A stretch of DNA of 64,000 nt, from contig CAWIOU010000029.1 of NCBI GenBank assembly GCA_963837805.1, positions 62,001 to 126,000 on the forward strand, in the 5' to 3' direction. Positions 33,606 through 41,975 of the stretch are shown in pieces. A model generated the notes under the pieces. That model ran no database searches, was not told the origin of the DNA, and saw only the letters and a program-made list of their open reading frames with translations. Position 1 is the first letter of the stretch; each line of letters opens with the position of its first letter. The translations under genes and the position numbers were made by a program. Origin of the DNA: Bog-756 sp963837805. GTDB lineage: Bacteria > Actinomycetota > Acidimicrobiia > Acidimicrobiales > RAAP-2.

Positions 33606-36600
33606 CTACGCCACGAAGTACTTGGCTTGCGGATGATGGCAGATGATCGCCGTGGTCGATTGCTCGGGGTGGAGTTGGAACCCCTCGCTCACCTCGATCC
33701 CGATGCGGTCGGCCCCGAGGAGCTCGACCACCTTGGCGTTGTCCTCCAGGTCCGGGCAGGCCGGGTAGCCCCACGAGTAGCGCCCGCCCCGGTACTTCTG
33801 ACGGAACAGCCCGGTGAGGGTGGGGCCGTCCTGGTCGGCGAAGCCCAGCTCCTCGCGGATCCGGTGGTGCCAGTACTCGGCCAGGGCTTCGGCCATCTCG
33901 ACCCCCAGCCCGTGGAGGTAGAGGTAGTTCCTGTACTGGTCGTCTGCCTTCAGGCGCGCTGCCTCCTCGGACACCCGGTCCCCCATGGTCACCACCTGGA
34001 AGCTGGCCCAGTCGGGCTCGCCGGATTCGATCGGGCGGAAGAAGTCGCTGATACACAGCCACGGCGACTCGGCCTGGCGGGGGAAGGTGTACCGCATCAG
34101 CTCCTTGGTCCGGCTTTCGTCCTCGAACAGGACCAGATCGTCGCCGTCGGCGTTGGCCGCGAAGTGACCCCACGCCACCTGGGGCACCAGGAGTTGGCTG
34201 GCCTTGGCCGTGGCCAGCTGGTCGCGCAGGAGTCCCCTCACCCCTTCCTTGAAGGAGGCGTCGTCCTCGCCGTTCTGAGGGCGAAACCCCCATTGGTTGC
34301 GGAACAGGGCGGTCTCGTTGAGGAAGGCGGCGATGTCGTCGATGGGCATCCCCTTGGCCACCCTGCTCCCGAGGAAGGGTGGCTTGAAGGTGGGATTGTC
34401 GGTGGCCACCTCCGGTGACCGCTTCGGCAGGGTCTCGCCCCGTTCCCGCGCCTCGGCGGCGGCCTGCTTGCGCAGCTCGCTCTTGCGGGGCCCGAGGTCC
34501 CGACCGCCGATGGCCCGCCCGAACTCGGGGTCGTCCTCGCCCGACTTGGTCAGCTCGACCAGCCGGTCCATGGTCCGGAGCCCCTCGAAGGCATCCTTGC
34601 CGTAGAAGAGCCGGCCGTCGTAGACCTTGCGGAGGTCCCGCTCGACATAGGTGCGGGTCAGTGCGGCCCCGCCCAGGATGACCGGGATGTGCGACAGGTT
34701 GCGGCGGTTCAGCTCTTCGAGGTTCTCGCGCATGATCAGCGTCGACTTGACCAGGAGCCCGCTCATCCCGATGGCATCGGCGCCCGTCTCCTCGAGGGCG
34801 CTGACCATGTCGACGATGCCCACCTTGATCCCGAGGTTCTTCACCGTGTAGCCGTTGTTGGTGAGGATGATGTCGACCAGGTTCTTGCCGATGTCGTGGA
34901 CATCGCCCTTGACCGTGGCCAGCACCATGACCCCCTTGCCGCCCTGGTCGGCCTTCTCCATGGAGGGTTCGAGATAGGCGACCGCCGTCTTCATCGTCTC
35001 GGCCGAGCCGAGCACGAAGGGCAGTTGCATCTCACCGGAGGCGAACAGCTCGCCCACCGTCTTCATCCCGGCCAGGAGATGGTCGTTGATGATGAGGAGC
35101 GGCGGGGTGCCGCCGGCCATGGCCTCGTCGAGGTCGGCCTCGATCCCGTTGCGGTCCCCGTCGATGATCCGGTGCTCGAGTCGCCTCTCGACCGGCCACC
35201 CCGACCGGTCCTCGGTGGCCGCGGCGGCCGAGGCCGACACCCCCTCGAAGATGGTCAGCAGTTCGGACAGGGGGTCGTAGCCGTCGCGCCGGCGGTCGTA
35301 GACCAGGTCGAGGCAGACCTCCTTGGCCCGGTCGTCGATCTTCGACAGGGGCAGGATCTTCGATGCGTGGACGATGGCGGCGTCGAGGCCGGCTTCCACG
35401 CACTCGTGGAGGAACACCGAATTGAGCACCTGGCGGGCGGCCGGATTGAGGCCGAACGAGACGTTGGACAGGCCGAGGATGGTGTAGACGCCGGGCAGCT
35501 CGGCCTTGATCCGCCGGATCCCCTCGATGGTCTCGATGCCGTCCTTGCGGCTCTCCTCCATCCCCGTGGACAACGGGAGGGCCAAGGCGTCGAACAGGAG
35601 GTCCTCCGGTCGCAGCCCGTACCGTTCGATGGCGATGTCGTGGATGGCGGTGGCGGCCCGAACCTTCCAGTCGGCGGTGCGGGCCTGTCCCTCGGTGTCG
35701 ATGCACGTGCACACCACGGCGGCCCCGAACTCCTTGGCCAGGGTGAGGAACGAGTCGAGCCGGGTCCCGGGCTCGTCGCCCTCTTCGAGGTTGACCGAGT
35801 TGATCACCGCCCGCCCGCCGATCCACGACAGAGCGGTCTCCACGACGGGGGCTTCGGTCGAGTCGACCATCAGGGGGGCGGTCGACTGGGTGGCGAACCG
35901 GGACGCCACCTGTTCCATGTCGGCCACCCCGTCGGCCCCGGTGTAGTCGACACACACGTCGATGAGGTGGGAACCCTCCTTGACCTGGTCACGGGCCATG
36001 GCCACGCAGCTGTCCCAATCGGCCTCCAGCATGGCCTGGCGGAACTTCTTCGATCCGTTGGCGTTGGTCCGCTCCCCGACGACCAGGAACGACGTGTCCT
36101 GATCGAAGGGGACCTGCGTGTAGATCGATGCCGCGCCGTGCTCAGGTTCGGGGTGGCGGGCCGCCGGGGAGAGGTCGGCGCACGCAGCCACCACTGCGGC
36201 CAGGTGGGCCGGCGTGGTTCCGCAGCACCCGCCGATGACCGACACCCCGAGCTCACTCACGAACTGGCGGTGGAACTCGGCCAGCTGTTCGGGGGTGAGG
36301 TCGTAGTGCATGGCCCCGTCGACCACCGAGGGCAGCCCGGCATTGGGCAGACAGGTGACGGGAATGGTGGCGTGGCCGGTGAGGTGGCGCAGGGGCTCGA
36401 ACATCTCGGCCGGGCCGGTGGCGCAGTTGAGCCCGATCAGGTCGACGTCCATGGCCTGGAGGGCGCACAGGGCGGCGCCGATCTCCGTCCCCGGCAGCAT
36501 GGTCCCGGTCAGCTCGATGGTCACCTGGGTCTGGATGGGAACCATGCGGCCCGCCGATCGCATCGCCCGTCTGGCCCCGTTGATGGCCGCCTTGGCCTGC

Positions 36601-37115
36601 AGTAGGTCGAACACCGTCTCGATGAGGATGAGGTCCACCCCGCCCTCGATGAGCGCCGAGGCCTGCTCCTCGTAGGCGTCGCGGAGGTCGGCGTAGCGGA
36701 TCTGGCCGAGCGTGGGGAACTTGGTGCCCGGGCCGATGCTCCCGGCCACCCAGCGGGGCCGGTCGGGGGTGGAGAAGTCGGCGGCCGCACCGCGGGCCAG
36801 GGCGGCGGCGGCGAGGTTCAGCTCCCGGACCCGGTGGGCCTGCCCGTACTCGGCCAACACCGGGGCGAAGGCGCCGAACGTGTCGGTCTCGACCACATCG
36901 CACCCGACCTCGTAGAAGGACCGGTGGACCCGGTCGACCACCTCGGGCCGGCTCACCACCAGCAGCTCGTTGCACCCCTCGAGCTCGGGACCGCCGAAAT
37001 CGTCGGCGGTCAGCTCGGCCAGTTGGAGGTTGGTGCCCATGGCGCCGTCGAAGACGACCACCCGCTCGCAGGCGGCGCGGAGGTAACCGGATGGAGAGTC
37101 GACGTTGGCGCCCAT
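33606..37115 (-). CDS. metH: Cobalamin-dependent methionine synthase
   Basis: A 1169-residue, full-length MetH that methylates homocysteine using methyl-tetrahydrofolate and B12. Domains in order: homocysteine-binding (~1-310, zinc cysteines in LNCATGP and GGCCGTTP), folate-binding (~340-600, VVGERTNANGSKKF), cap and B12-binding (~620-860, KGDVHDIGKNLVDIILTNNG with the cobalt-binding His), and the SAM-dependent reactivation domain (~880-1169, GRYSWGYPACPD and HPEQSTTAIICHH). All four modules are intact. A TAGCCT box lies 9 bases upstream of ATG 37115. There is no room for a cobalamin riboswitch in front of it. Confidence 0.96.
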   Translation of the reverse strand: MGANVDSPSGYLRAACERVVVFDGAMGTNLQLAELTADDFGGPELEGCNELLVVSRPEVVDRVHRSFYEVGCDVVETDTFGAFAPVLAEYGQAHRVRELNLAAAALARGAAADFSTPDRPRWVAGSIGPGTKFPTLGQIRYADLRDAYEEQASALIEGGVDLILIETVFDLLQAKAAINGARRAMRSAGRMVPIQTQVTIELTGTMLPGTEIGAALCALQAMDVDLIGLNCATGPAEMFEPLRHLTGHATIPVTCLPNAGLPSVVDGAMHYDLTPEQLAEFHRQFVSELGVSVIGGCCGTTPAHLAAVVAACADLSPAARHPEPEHGAASIYTQVPFDQDTSFLVVGERTNANGSKKFRQAMLEADWDSCVAMARDQVKEGSHLIDVCVDYTGADGVADMEQVASRFATQSTAPLMVDSTEAPVVETALSWIGGRAVINSVNLEEGDEPGTRLDSFLTLAKEFGAAVVCTCIDTEGQARTADWKVRAATAIHDIAIERYGLRPEDLLFDALALPLSTGMEESRKDGIETIEGIRRIKAELPGVYTILGLSNVSFGLNPAARQVLNSVFLHECVEAGLDAAIVHASKILPLSKIDDRAKEVCLDLVYDRRRDGYDPLSELLTIFEGVSASAAAATEDRSGWPVERRLEHRIIDGDRNGIEADLDEAMAGGTPPLLIINDHLLAGMKTVGELFASGEMQLPFVLGSAETMKTAVAYLEPSMEKADQGGKGVMVLATVKGDVHDIGKNLVDIILTNNGYTVKNLGIKVGIVDMVSALEETGADAIGMSGLLVKSTLIMRENLEELNRRNLSHIPVILGGAALTRTYVERDLRKVYDGRLFYGKDAFEGLRTMDRLVELTKSGEDDPEFGRAIGGRDLGPRKSELRKQAAAEARERGETLPKRSPEVATDNPTFKPPFLGSRVAKGMPIDDIAAFLNETALFRNQWGFRPQNGEDDASFKEGVRGLLRDQLATAKASQLLVPQVAWGHFAANADGDDLVLFEDESRTKELMRYTFPRQAESPWLCISDFFRPIESGEPDWASFQVVTMGDRVSEEAARLKADDQYRNYLYLHGLGVEMAEALAEYWHHRIREELGFADQDGPTLTGLFRQKYRGGRYSWGYPACPDLEDNAKVVELLGADRIGIEVSEGFQLHPEQSTTAIICHHPQAKYFVA

Positions 37116-37124
37116 GACCCATCA

Positions 37125-37130
37125 AGGCTA
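37125..37130 (-). promoter_or_regulatory. -10 box TAGCCT of metH
   Basis: TAGCCT on the - strand ends 9 bases before ATG 37115, leaving at most a very short leader. Confidence 0.5.
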
Positions 37131-37231
37131 CCGGGGGAACGCGTCTCCACGGGCAATCACCGGCCGGATCGCTGGTGACGCTCGGGTGCCGGGGTGCCCG
37201 GACCGGACCGGGGAGCCCGATCATTGTCGTT

Positions 37232-37237
37232 TAGCAT
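37232..37237 (+). promoter_or_regulatory. -10 box TAGCAT of the adenosyltransferase operon
   Basis: TAGCAT ends 7 bases before GTG 37245, the start of a five-codon ORF, and 18-21 bases before the adenosyltransferase starts. Confidence 0.5.
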
Positions 37238-37244
37238 CGTCCCG

Positions 37245-37262
37245 GTGACTGCGGCGTGGTGA
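37245..37262 (+). CDS. Possible five-codon leader ORF (MTAAW)
   Basis: GTG 37245 is placed exactly where this genome puts leaderless starts (7 bases after TAGCAT). The frame reads MTAAW and stops at TGA 37260-37262, overlapping GTG 37259 of the next gene as GTGA. It could couple translation, or be chance. Confidence 0.3.
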   Translation: MTAAW

Positions 37263-37894
37263 AGATCTATACGAAGACGGGCGACGAGGGGACCACCGGT
37301 CTCCTCTTCGGCGGCCGGGTCCCGAAGGACTCCCCGGCCATGGAGATCAACGGGACGGTCGACGAGGCCCAGGCGGCCATGGGCGTGGCCCGGTCCGAGG
37401 CGGTGCCGGACTCCGAACTGGACCGGTTGCTCACGGCATTGGAGCGGGAGCTGTACGTGCTGATGGCCGAAGTGGCCACCGACCCCGCCAAACGGTCGAA
37501 GCTCAAGCCGGGGGCCACCCTGGTCACCACCGGGATGGTCGAGGCGCTCGAGGAGCAGATCGACGGCCTGACCGGTCGGTTCGAGATGCCCGCCGACTTC
37601 GTGGTTCCCGGGGCCACCCGGGCGTCGGCCGCCCTGGACCTGGCCCGGACCATCGTGCGCCGGGCCGAGCGGCTGTTCGTCTCCTCCCCGATCGAGGGTT
37701 CGGAGGTGGGCCGGTACCTCAACCGGTTGTCCGACCTGTTGTGGGCCATGGCCCGCTGGGCCGAGGGCGAGCACCATCTCCTGGCCCGGGGCACTCCCCG
37801 GCGAGGTCGAGGCTCGACGGCCGACGGGGCAGAGCCCGCCGATGCGGTGGTCGACGAGGCGGTCCACCCGGACCGAGGAGGACGAACGACGTGA
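37259..37894 (+). CDS. PduO-type cob(I)alamin adenosyltransferase
   Basis: A 211-residue enzyme that transfers the adenosyl group of ATP to cob(I)alamin, making adenosylcobalamin for the mutase encoded at 43921. It starts KIYTKTGDEGTTGLLFGG, the ATP-binding PduO motif, and continues with TVDEAQAAMGVAR, FVVPGATRASAALDLARTIVRRAER and YLNRLSDLLWAMARWAE, where the Arg/Glu pairs line the active site. The last ~30 residues are a disordered extension. GTG 37256 or 37259 can start it. Its stop overlaps the aminopeptidase start (GTGA), with GAGGAGGA upstream. Confidence 0.94.
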   Translation: MKIYTKTGDEGTTGLLFGGRVPKDSPAMEINGTVDEAQAAMGVARSEAVPDSELDRLLTALERELYVLMAEVATDPAKRSKLKPGATLVTTGMVEALEEQIDGLTGRFEMPADFVVPGATRASAALDLARTIVRRAERLFVSSPIEGSEVGRYLNRLSDLLWAMARWAEGEHHLLARGTPRRGRGSTADGAEPADAVVDEAVHPDRGGRTT

Positions 37895-39446
37895 ACATCG
37901 AGACGCTGACCGCGGACTCACTCCCTGCCGGCCTGACCGCCGTGGGCGTGCCGGTGGTATCCGTCGACAGTGGCCCCCGTCCGGTGGCCGGCACCGGTCA
38001 GGTCGCCGGGGCCCCGATTCCCACCGCGGTGGATCCGGAGTGGTGCAAACGGCACGGGTTCGGCGCCAAGGTCGGCCAGACCCTGACGTTCCGGGCCTCG
38101 GGTCCGACCGAAGGACCCGAAGTCGTCCTGGTCGGGCTGGGCACACCGGCGATGATGGCCGGTGACCACGGGCTGGAGTCGCTGCGCCGGGCCGCCGCCG
38201 CCTTCGTCCGTGCCGTGGGCCAGGGGGAGACGGCCGCCCTCCTGCTGCCCTCCGGCACCGATCTCGACCCCGGCCGAGCCGGCGCCGCCGTGGCCGAGGG
38301 CGCGGTCCTCGCCTCCTACCGGTACGACGCCTTCCGGACCGGGGACGTCCCCGGAACACTGACCACACTGGCCATCGTCCCCGGCGTCACCGACGAACGA
38401 CCCGCCGTCGGCGCCGGGGCGGCGCGGGGGCGCGGTTGGCCGCCTCGGTGGGGCTGGCCCGCGACCTGGTCAACGAGCCACCGAGCTCCCTCACCCCCGA
38501 GAAGTTCGCCGGCATCTTCGTCGAGCGGTTCTCCACGGTGGACGGGGTGACCGTCGAGGTGTGGGACGGGGAGCGCATCGCCGCCGAGCGCCTCGGGGGC
38601 CTGCTCGGGGTGGCCCGCGGTTCCACCCAGCCGCCCCGGCTGGTGCGCGTCGAGTACCGTCCGGCCGACCCACTCGAGATCGACGGCCGGGTGCCCCATC
38701 TGGCGCTGGTGGGGAAGGGGATCACCTTCGATTCCGGCGGCCTGTCGCTCAAGACGGCGACGGGCATGGAGACCATGAAGACCGACATGGGCGGGGCCGC
38801 CGCCGTGCTGAGCGCGGTGGATGCCGCGGCCGCGCTCGGGGCCCGCATCCGGATCACCGCCATCACCCCGTTGACGGAGAACATGCCGGGCGGGTCGGCC
38901 ACCAAGCCCGGTGACGTGCTCACCACCAGGAGCGGCAAGACCATCGAGGTGCTCAACACCGACGCCGAAGGCCGGCTGGTGCTGGCCGACGGGCTGACCC
39001 TGGCCACCGAGGCCGGACCCGACGCCATCGTGGACCTGGCCACGCTCACCGGTGCCGCGGTGGTGGCGTTGGGCAAGGAGATCGCCGGCGTGCTGGGCAA
39101 CGACGACGACCTCATCGCCCAGGTCCGCGCCGCCGGCGACCGGGCTGGGGAGGCGCTGTGGCCGCTGCCGTTGCCGGACGACTACCGCAACCACATCGAG
39201 TCCGAGATCGCCGACATGCGCAACGTCGGCCGGCCCGGCCAGGCCGGCAGCATCGCCGCGGCCATGCTCCTCCGCGAGTTCGTGGGCGACCTTCCATGGG
39301 CCCATCTCGACATCGCCGGGCCGGCCCGGTCGGACGAGAACAGCCGGTATCTGAGCAAGGGCGGCACCGGGTTCGGGGTCCGGACCCTGGTCGAGCTGAT
39401 CACCTCCGAGGAGTTCGGCGCCCAGCTGGTGAGCCGGGTCCCGTGA
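37891..39446 (+). pseudogene. pepA: Leucyl aminopeptidase (PepA, M17), frameshifted
   Basis: The N-terminal domain (MNIETLTADSLPAG to PGVTDERPAVGAGAA) reads in one frame from GTG 37891; from about 38431 homology continues in another frame with RLAASVGLARDLVNEPPSSLTP and the entire catalytic domain: LVGKGITFDSGGLSLK, MKTDMGGAAAVL, ITPLTENMPGG and VLNTDAEGRLVLAD, which contain the two-metal ligands and catalytic Lys/Arg. The break falls at a run of five G (38426-38430), where one added base restores a single ~518-residue PepA. A homopolymer sequencing error is the likely cause; a true pseudogene is possible. gpsA overlaps the stop. Confidence 0.88.
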
Positions 39447-40432
39447 GGATCGCCGTGCTCGGCGCGGGATCGTGGGGGACCACGGTGGCCTCCCTGGTCG
39501 CCCCGCGCCATGACACCGTCCTGTGGGCGCGCAACCCCGAGGTGGCCGAGTCGGTCAACACCGCCCATGCCAACGCCGACTATCTCCCCGGGTTCGACCT
39601 GCCCGCCGAACTGGTGGCCACCGCTGATTTCGAGGAGGCGGTGTGCGCCGCCGACCTCCTGGTGGTGGGCGTGCCCACCTCCGGGTTCCGTGCCGTCCTC
39701 GAGGAGGCCGCGCCGTGCATGCGGCCGTGGATCCCGGTGGTCAGCCTGTCCAAGGGGCTCGAGAAGGGCACCATGCTCCGGATGACCGAGGTGATCAAGG
39801 AGGTGGTCCCCGGGCACCCGGTGGCCGCCCTGACCGGGCCCAACCTGGCCAACGAGATCATGTCGGGCATGGCCGCCGCCTCGGTCATCGCCACCGAAGA
39901 CCTCGAGGTGGCCATGGCCATCCAGGCGGTGTTCACCCGGGGCGTGTTCCGCGTCTACCGGAACGACGACGTCGTCGGCTGCGAGATGGGTGGTGCGTTG
40001 AAGAACGTCATCGCCATCGCCGCCGGGATCGGCGAGGGGCTCGGGGTGGGCGACAACACCCGGGCCGCGGTGATGTCACGCGGCCTGGCCGAACTGGCCC
40101 GCCTCGGGGTCGCCCTCGGCGCCCGGCCGATCACCTTCGGGGGCCTGGCCGGGATGGGCGACCTGATCGCCACCTGCATGAGCCCCCACAGCCGCAACCG
40201 GGCGGTGGGCGAGCAGCTCGGGAAGGGGAGACGGCTGGAGGACATCCTGTCCGAGATGCACATGGTGGCCGAAGGGGTCAAGACGGCGACCGTGGCCCTC
40301 GAGCTGGCCGGGCGCCACGGTCTCGACCTCCCCATCTGCACCATGATCGACAAGGTGGTCAAAGGCGAGATCGAGCCGACGGACGCCTACTGGGGTCTCA
40401 CCCCGGCCGGTCACGAGGAAGAACCGGGCTGA
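39443..40432 (+). CDS. gpsA: Glycerol-3-phosphate dehydrogenase [NAD(P)+]
   Basis: A 329-residue enzyme that reduces dihydroxyacetone phosphate to sn-glycerol 3-phosphate for phospholipid synthesis. The nucleotide-binding motif is IAVLGAGSWGTTVA at the N-terminus; further family motifs are LTGPNLANEI, CEMGGALKNVIAIAAGI with the catalytic Lys, and FGGLAGMGDLIATCMSPHSRNRAVG. GTG 39443 overlaps the pepA stop by four bases, so translation is coupled through three genes. It converges with a hypothetical gene only six bases beyond its stop. Confidence 0.96.
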   Translation: MRIAVLGAGSWGTTVASLVAPRHDTVLWARNPEVAESVNTAHANADYLPGFDLPAELVATADFEEAVCAADLLVVGVPTSGFRAVLEEAAPCMRPWIPVVSLSKGLEKGTMLRMTEVIKEVVPGHPVAALTGPNLANEIMSGMAAASVIATEDLEVAMAIQAVFTRGVFRVYRNDDVVGCEMGGALKNVIAIAAGIGEGLGVGDNTRAAVMSRGLAELARLGVALGARPITFGGLAGMGDLIATCMSPHSRNRAVGEQLGKGRRLEDILSEMHMVAEGVKTATVALELAGRHGLDLPICTMIDKVVKGEIEPTDAYWGLTPAGHEEEPG

Positions 40433-40438
40433 GCCGGA

Positions 40439-41083
40439 TCACTGCCGGTGCCGCCTCACGGCGGCGTCGGCGGCCTGGAACGAGACCGCCGGATGGAACT
40501 GCCACGTGGCCAGCTGGGCCTCGATTTCGGCCCGGTCCCGCCCGGAGGCGGCCAGTCCCGACGCCAGTCGCTCGGCGCGCCGGCGCATCTGCTCCGGCTC
40601 GGGCAGGCGCTGCTCGGCCAGCCACCGGCGATGACTGGTCTGGAGCGATTGGGGGAGCCTGCTCAGATGGCGCAGGGGGAGCGGCGGGATGCGGGTGCGT
40701 ACGGCCAGACCCGACGGTCCGTGGGACCGGGCCAGTTCGAAGGTGCCGAGCCGTTGCAGTGCCCGGCGGAACGGCGAGTTCTTCCCCATGCGCTCGCCCA
40801 GTCCCAATGACCGCGCCGTCTCGGAGAGGTCGAGGTCGAATCCGTCCGGGTGGACCTCGAGCCCATAGGAAAGACGGCGCAGCAGCCAGGCCGTGCTGGG
40901 ACCGATGATCCCCAGCCAGTACAGCTCCACGTAACGCGAGCAGGGATGGACGCCGTGGGGATCGGCCACCGGGTCCAGCCACGGGACGACGCGCAGGGCG
41001 GCACCCTCCACCGGGGAGGGCAGGGTGAGCTGGGGCCGGTGCCGGGGCTCGGCCCGGATCGGGAAGGCGGTGACAGGGGGCAT
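40439..41083 (-). CDS. Conserved-looking protein of unknown function
   Basis: A 214-residue soluble protein. ATG 41083 is preceded by CAGGAGAACACC, a clear ribosome-binding site, which fixes the start inside a longer open frame. It has a RYVELYWLGIIGPSTAWLLRRL segment near 50-72, then FDLDLSETARSLGLGERMGKNSPF and LARSHGPSGLAVRTRIPPLP, which together look like a helix-rich winged-helix DNA-binding fold with a wing; this is a visual impression only. The C-terminal third is Arg/Glu/Ala-rich and predicted helical. It is transcribed away from the nitroreductase gene upstream by a 100-base gap. Confidence 0.7.
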   Translation of the reverse strand: MPPVTAFPIRAEPRHRPQLTLPSPVEGAALRVVPWLDPVADPHGVHPCSRYVELYWLGIIGPSTAWLLRRLSYGLEVHPDGFDLDLSETARSLGLGERMGKNSPFRRALQRLGTFELARSHGPSGLAVRTRIPPLPLRHLSRLPQSLQTSHRRWLAEQRLPEPEQMRRRAERLASGLAASGRDRAEIEAQLATWQFHPAVSFQAADAAVRRHRQ

Positions 41084-41183
41084 GGTGTTCTCCTGGGTTG
41101 CTGGGCGCGCGGTGCGACCGCCGTCATCGTCGCCGAGCCACCTGGCCGGTCTCCTGCCCGACGACCTTGCCCGACCGGGATGG

Positions 41184-41783
41184 CTACCAGAAGCCCCGGT
41201 GCACGCTCTCGTCGAGCGAGCGGCGGGGCCGGTCGGCCGAGGACGACGGCGGGTCGGGCTCGGCCGCCTCACCCAGCAGGACGGCACCGAGCCAACGCAT
41301 CCGGTCGGGCACGCCCAACGCCTCGAGCAGCCGGGACTCCCCCCTGAAGTTGCCCAGGAAGGCGGCTCCGATCCCCGCCTCGGTGGCCCCGAGCAGCAGG
41401 GTCATGGTGGCGAAGGCGGCGTCGACGTACCAGTAGGGCACGACCCACTCGACTTCCTGCCCGTCGCCCCGCACCTTGTCGGGTTCCCGGTAGCGGGCCG
41501 CGTAGGCCTCCGGATCGGCGAACGGGAGCACCACCACCGGCGCCCGGGACAGGCCGGCGAAGCGCCGTGAGTCGGACCGCCAGGCCTCGTCGGTGGTGGC
41601 ATCCCAGAATGGCCCCGTCTGATCCGGCCCCTCCAGAACCACGAACTCACGGCCCTGGGCGTTCCCGGCCGACGGGGCCCTTAGGGCAGCCTGCAGCAAC
41701 CGGTCGACGACCCCGGGGTCGAGGGGCCGACCGGTGAAGTTCCTGGTCATCCTCCGCCGCGTCGCCGCCTCGCTCAGTTCCAC
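41184..41783 (-). CDS. Nitroreductase-family flavoprotein
   Basis: A 199-residue FMN-dependent oxidoreductase. The opening RRMTRNFTGRPLDPGVVDRLLQAALRAPSAGNAQGREFVV is the FMN-binding start of nitroreductases, and GATEAGIGAAFLGNF is the matching C-terminal binding loop. The family reduces nitro groups, quinones or flavins; no specific substrate is evident. GTG 41783 has GGTGGAG upstream and a TAGCGT box at 41802-41807. It is not fused to CofE, unlike the nitroreductase-like domain of actinobacterial FbiB, and lies 20 kb away from the cof genes. Confidence 0.88.
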   Translation of the reverse strand: MELSEAATRRRMTRNFTGRPLDPGVVDRLLQAALRAPSAGNAQGREFVVLEGPDQTGPFWDATTDEAWRSDSRRFAGLSRAPVVVLPFADPEAYAARYREPDKVRGDGQEVEWVVPYWYVDAAFATMTLLLGATEAGIGAAFLGNFRGESRLLEALGVPDRMRWLGAVLLGEAAEPDPPSSSADRPRRSLDESVHRGFW

Positions 41784-41801
41784 CCGGTCTCCACCTGGCG
41801 A

Positions 41802-41807
41802 ACGCTA
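41802..41807 (-). promoter_or_regulatory. -10 box TAGCGT of the nitroreductase gene
   Basis: TAGCGT on the - strand, about 18 bases before GTG 41783, leaving a leader of roughly ten bases with GGTGGAG. Confidence 0.45.
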
Positions 41808-41902
41808 CCGGCCCGGTCCGTTCCCTTCGGCCCGACGGTCGGCACCCGACAGGGGTCCCGGGCCCACCGTCCCGGGCCAGGTGGGAATGTTGACCCAACT
41901 GG

Positions 41903-41908
41903 TAGTGT
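41903..41908 (+). promoter_or_regulatory. -10 box TAGTGT of the rhodanese-ThiF gene
   Basis: TAGTGT with CAACTG (41896-41901) and its complement CAGTTG (41914-41919) on either side. The leader to GTG 41976 would be about 60 bases. Confidence 0.45.
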
Positions 41909-41910
41909 TT

Positions 41911-41928
41911 GAACAGTTGTCGAACAGT
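41911..41928 (+). repeat. Direct repeat GAACAGT x2, 11-base period
   Basis: GAACAGT at 41911-41917 and 41922-41928, one helical turn apart, just downstream of the TAGTGT box. Possibly two protein-binding half-sites. Confidence 0.4.
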
Positions 41929-41975
41929 GGGCCGGACCGGTCACGACCGGTGACGGCACCAGCGAAGTAAGGATC

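Noticed and set aside
33348..36605. Long + strand open frames opposite metH
   Set aside because: Low-complexity Gly/His/Val/Asp-rich translations with no motif, antisense to an intact MetH.
38426..38430. Programmed frameshift at the GGGGG in pepA
   Set aside because: PepA is not known to use recoding, no stimulatory structure is evident, and a homopolymer length error is simpler.
41184..41783. Nitroreductase as a detached FbiB C-terminal domain for F420 synthesis
   Set aside because: It is 20 kb from cofE with its own promoter and reads as a general nitroreductase. Nothing specific links it to F420.
41890..41895. TTGACC upstream of the rhodanese-ThiF gene as a -35 box
   Set aside because: It is only 7 bases from the TAGTGT box, too close for a -35/-10 pair.
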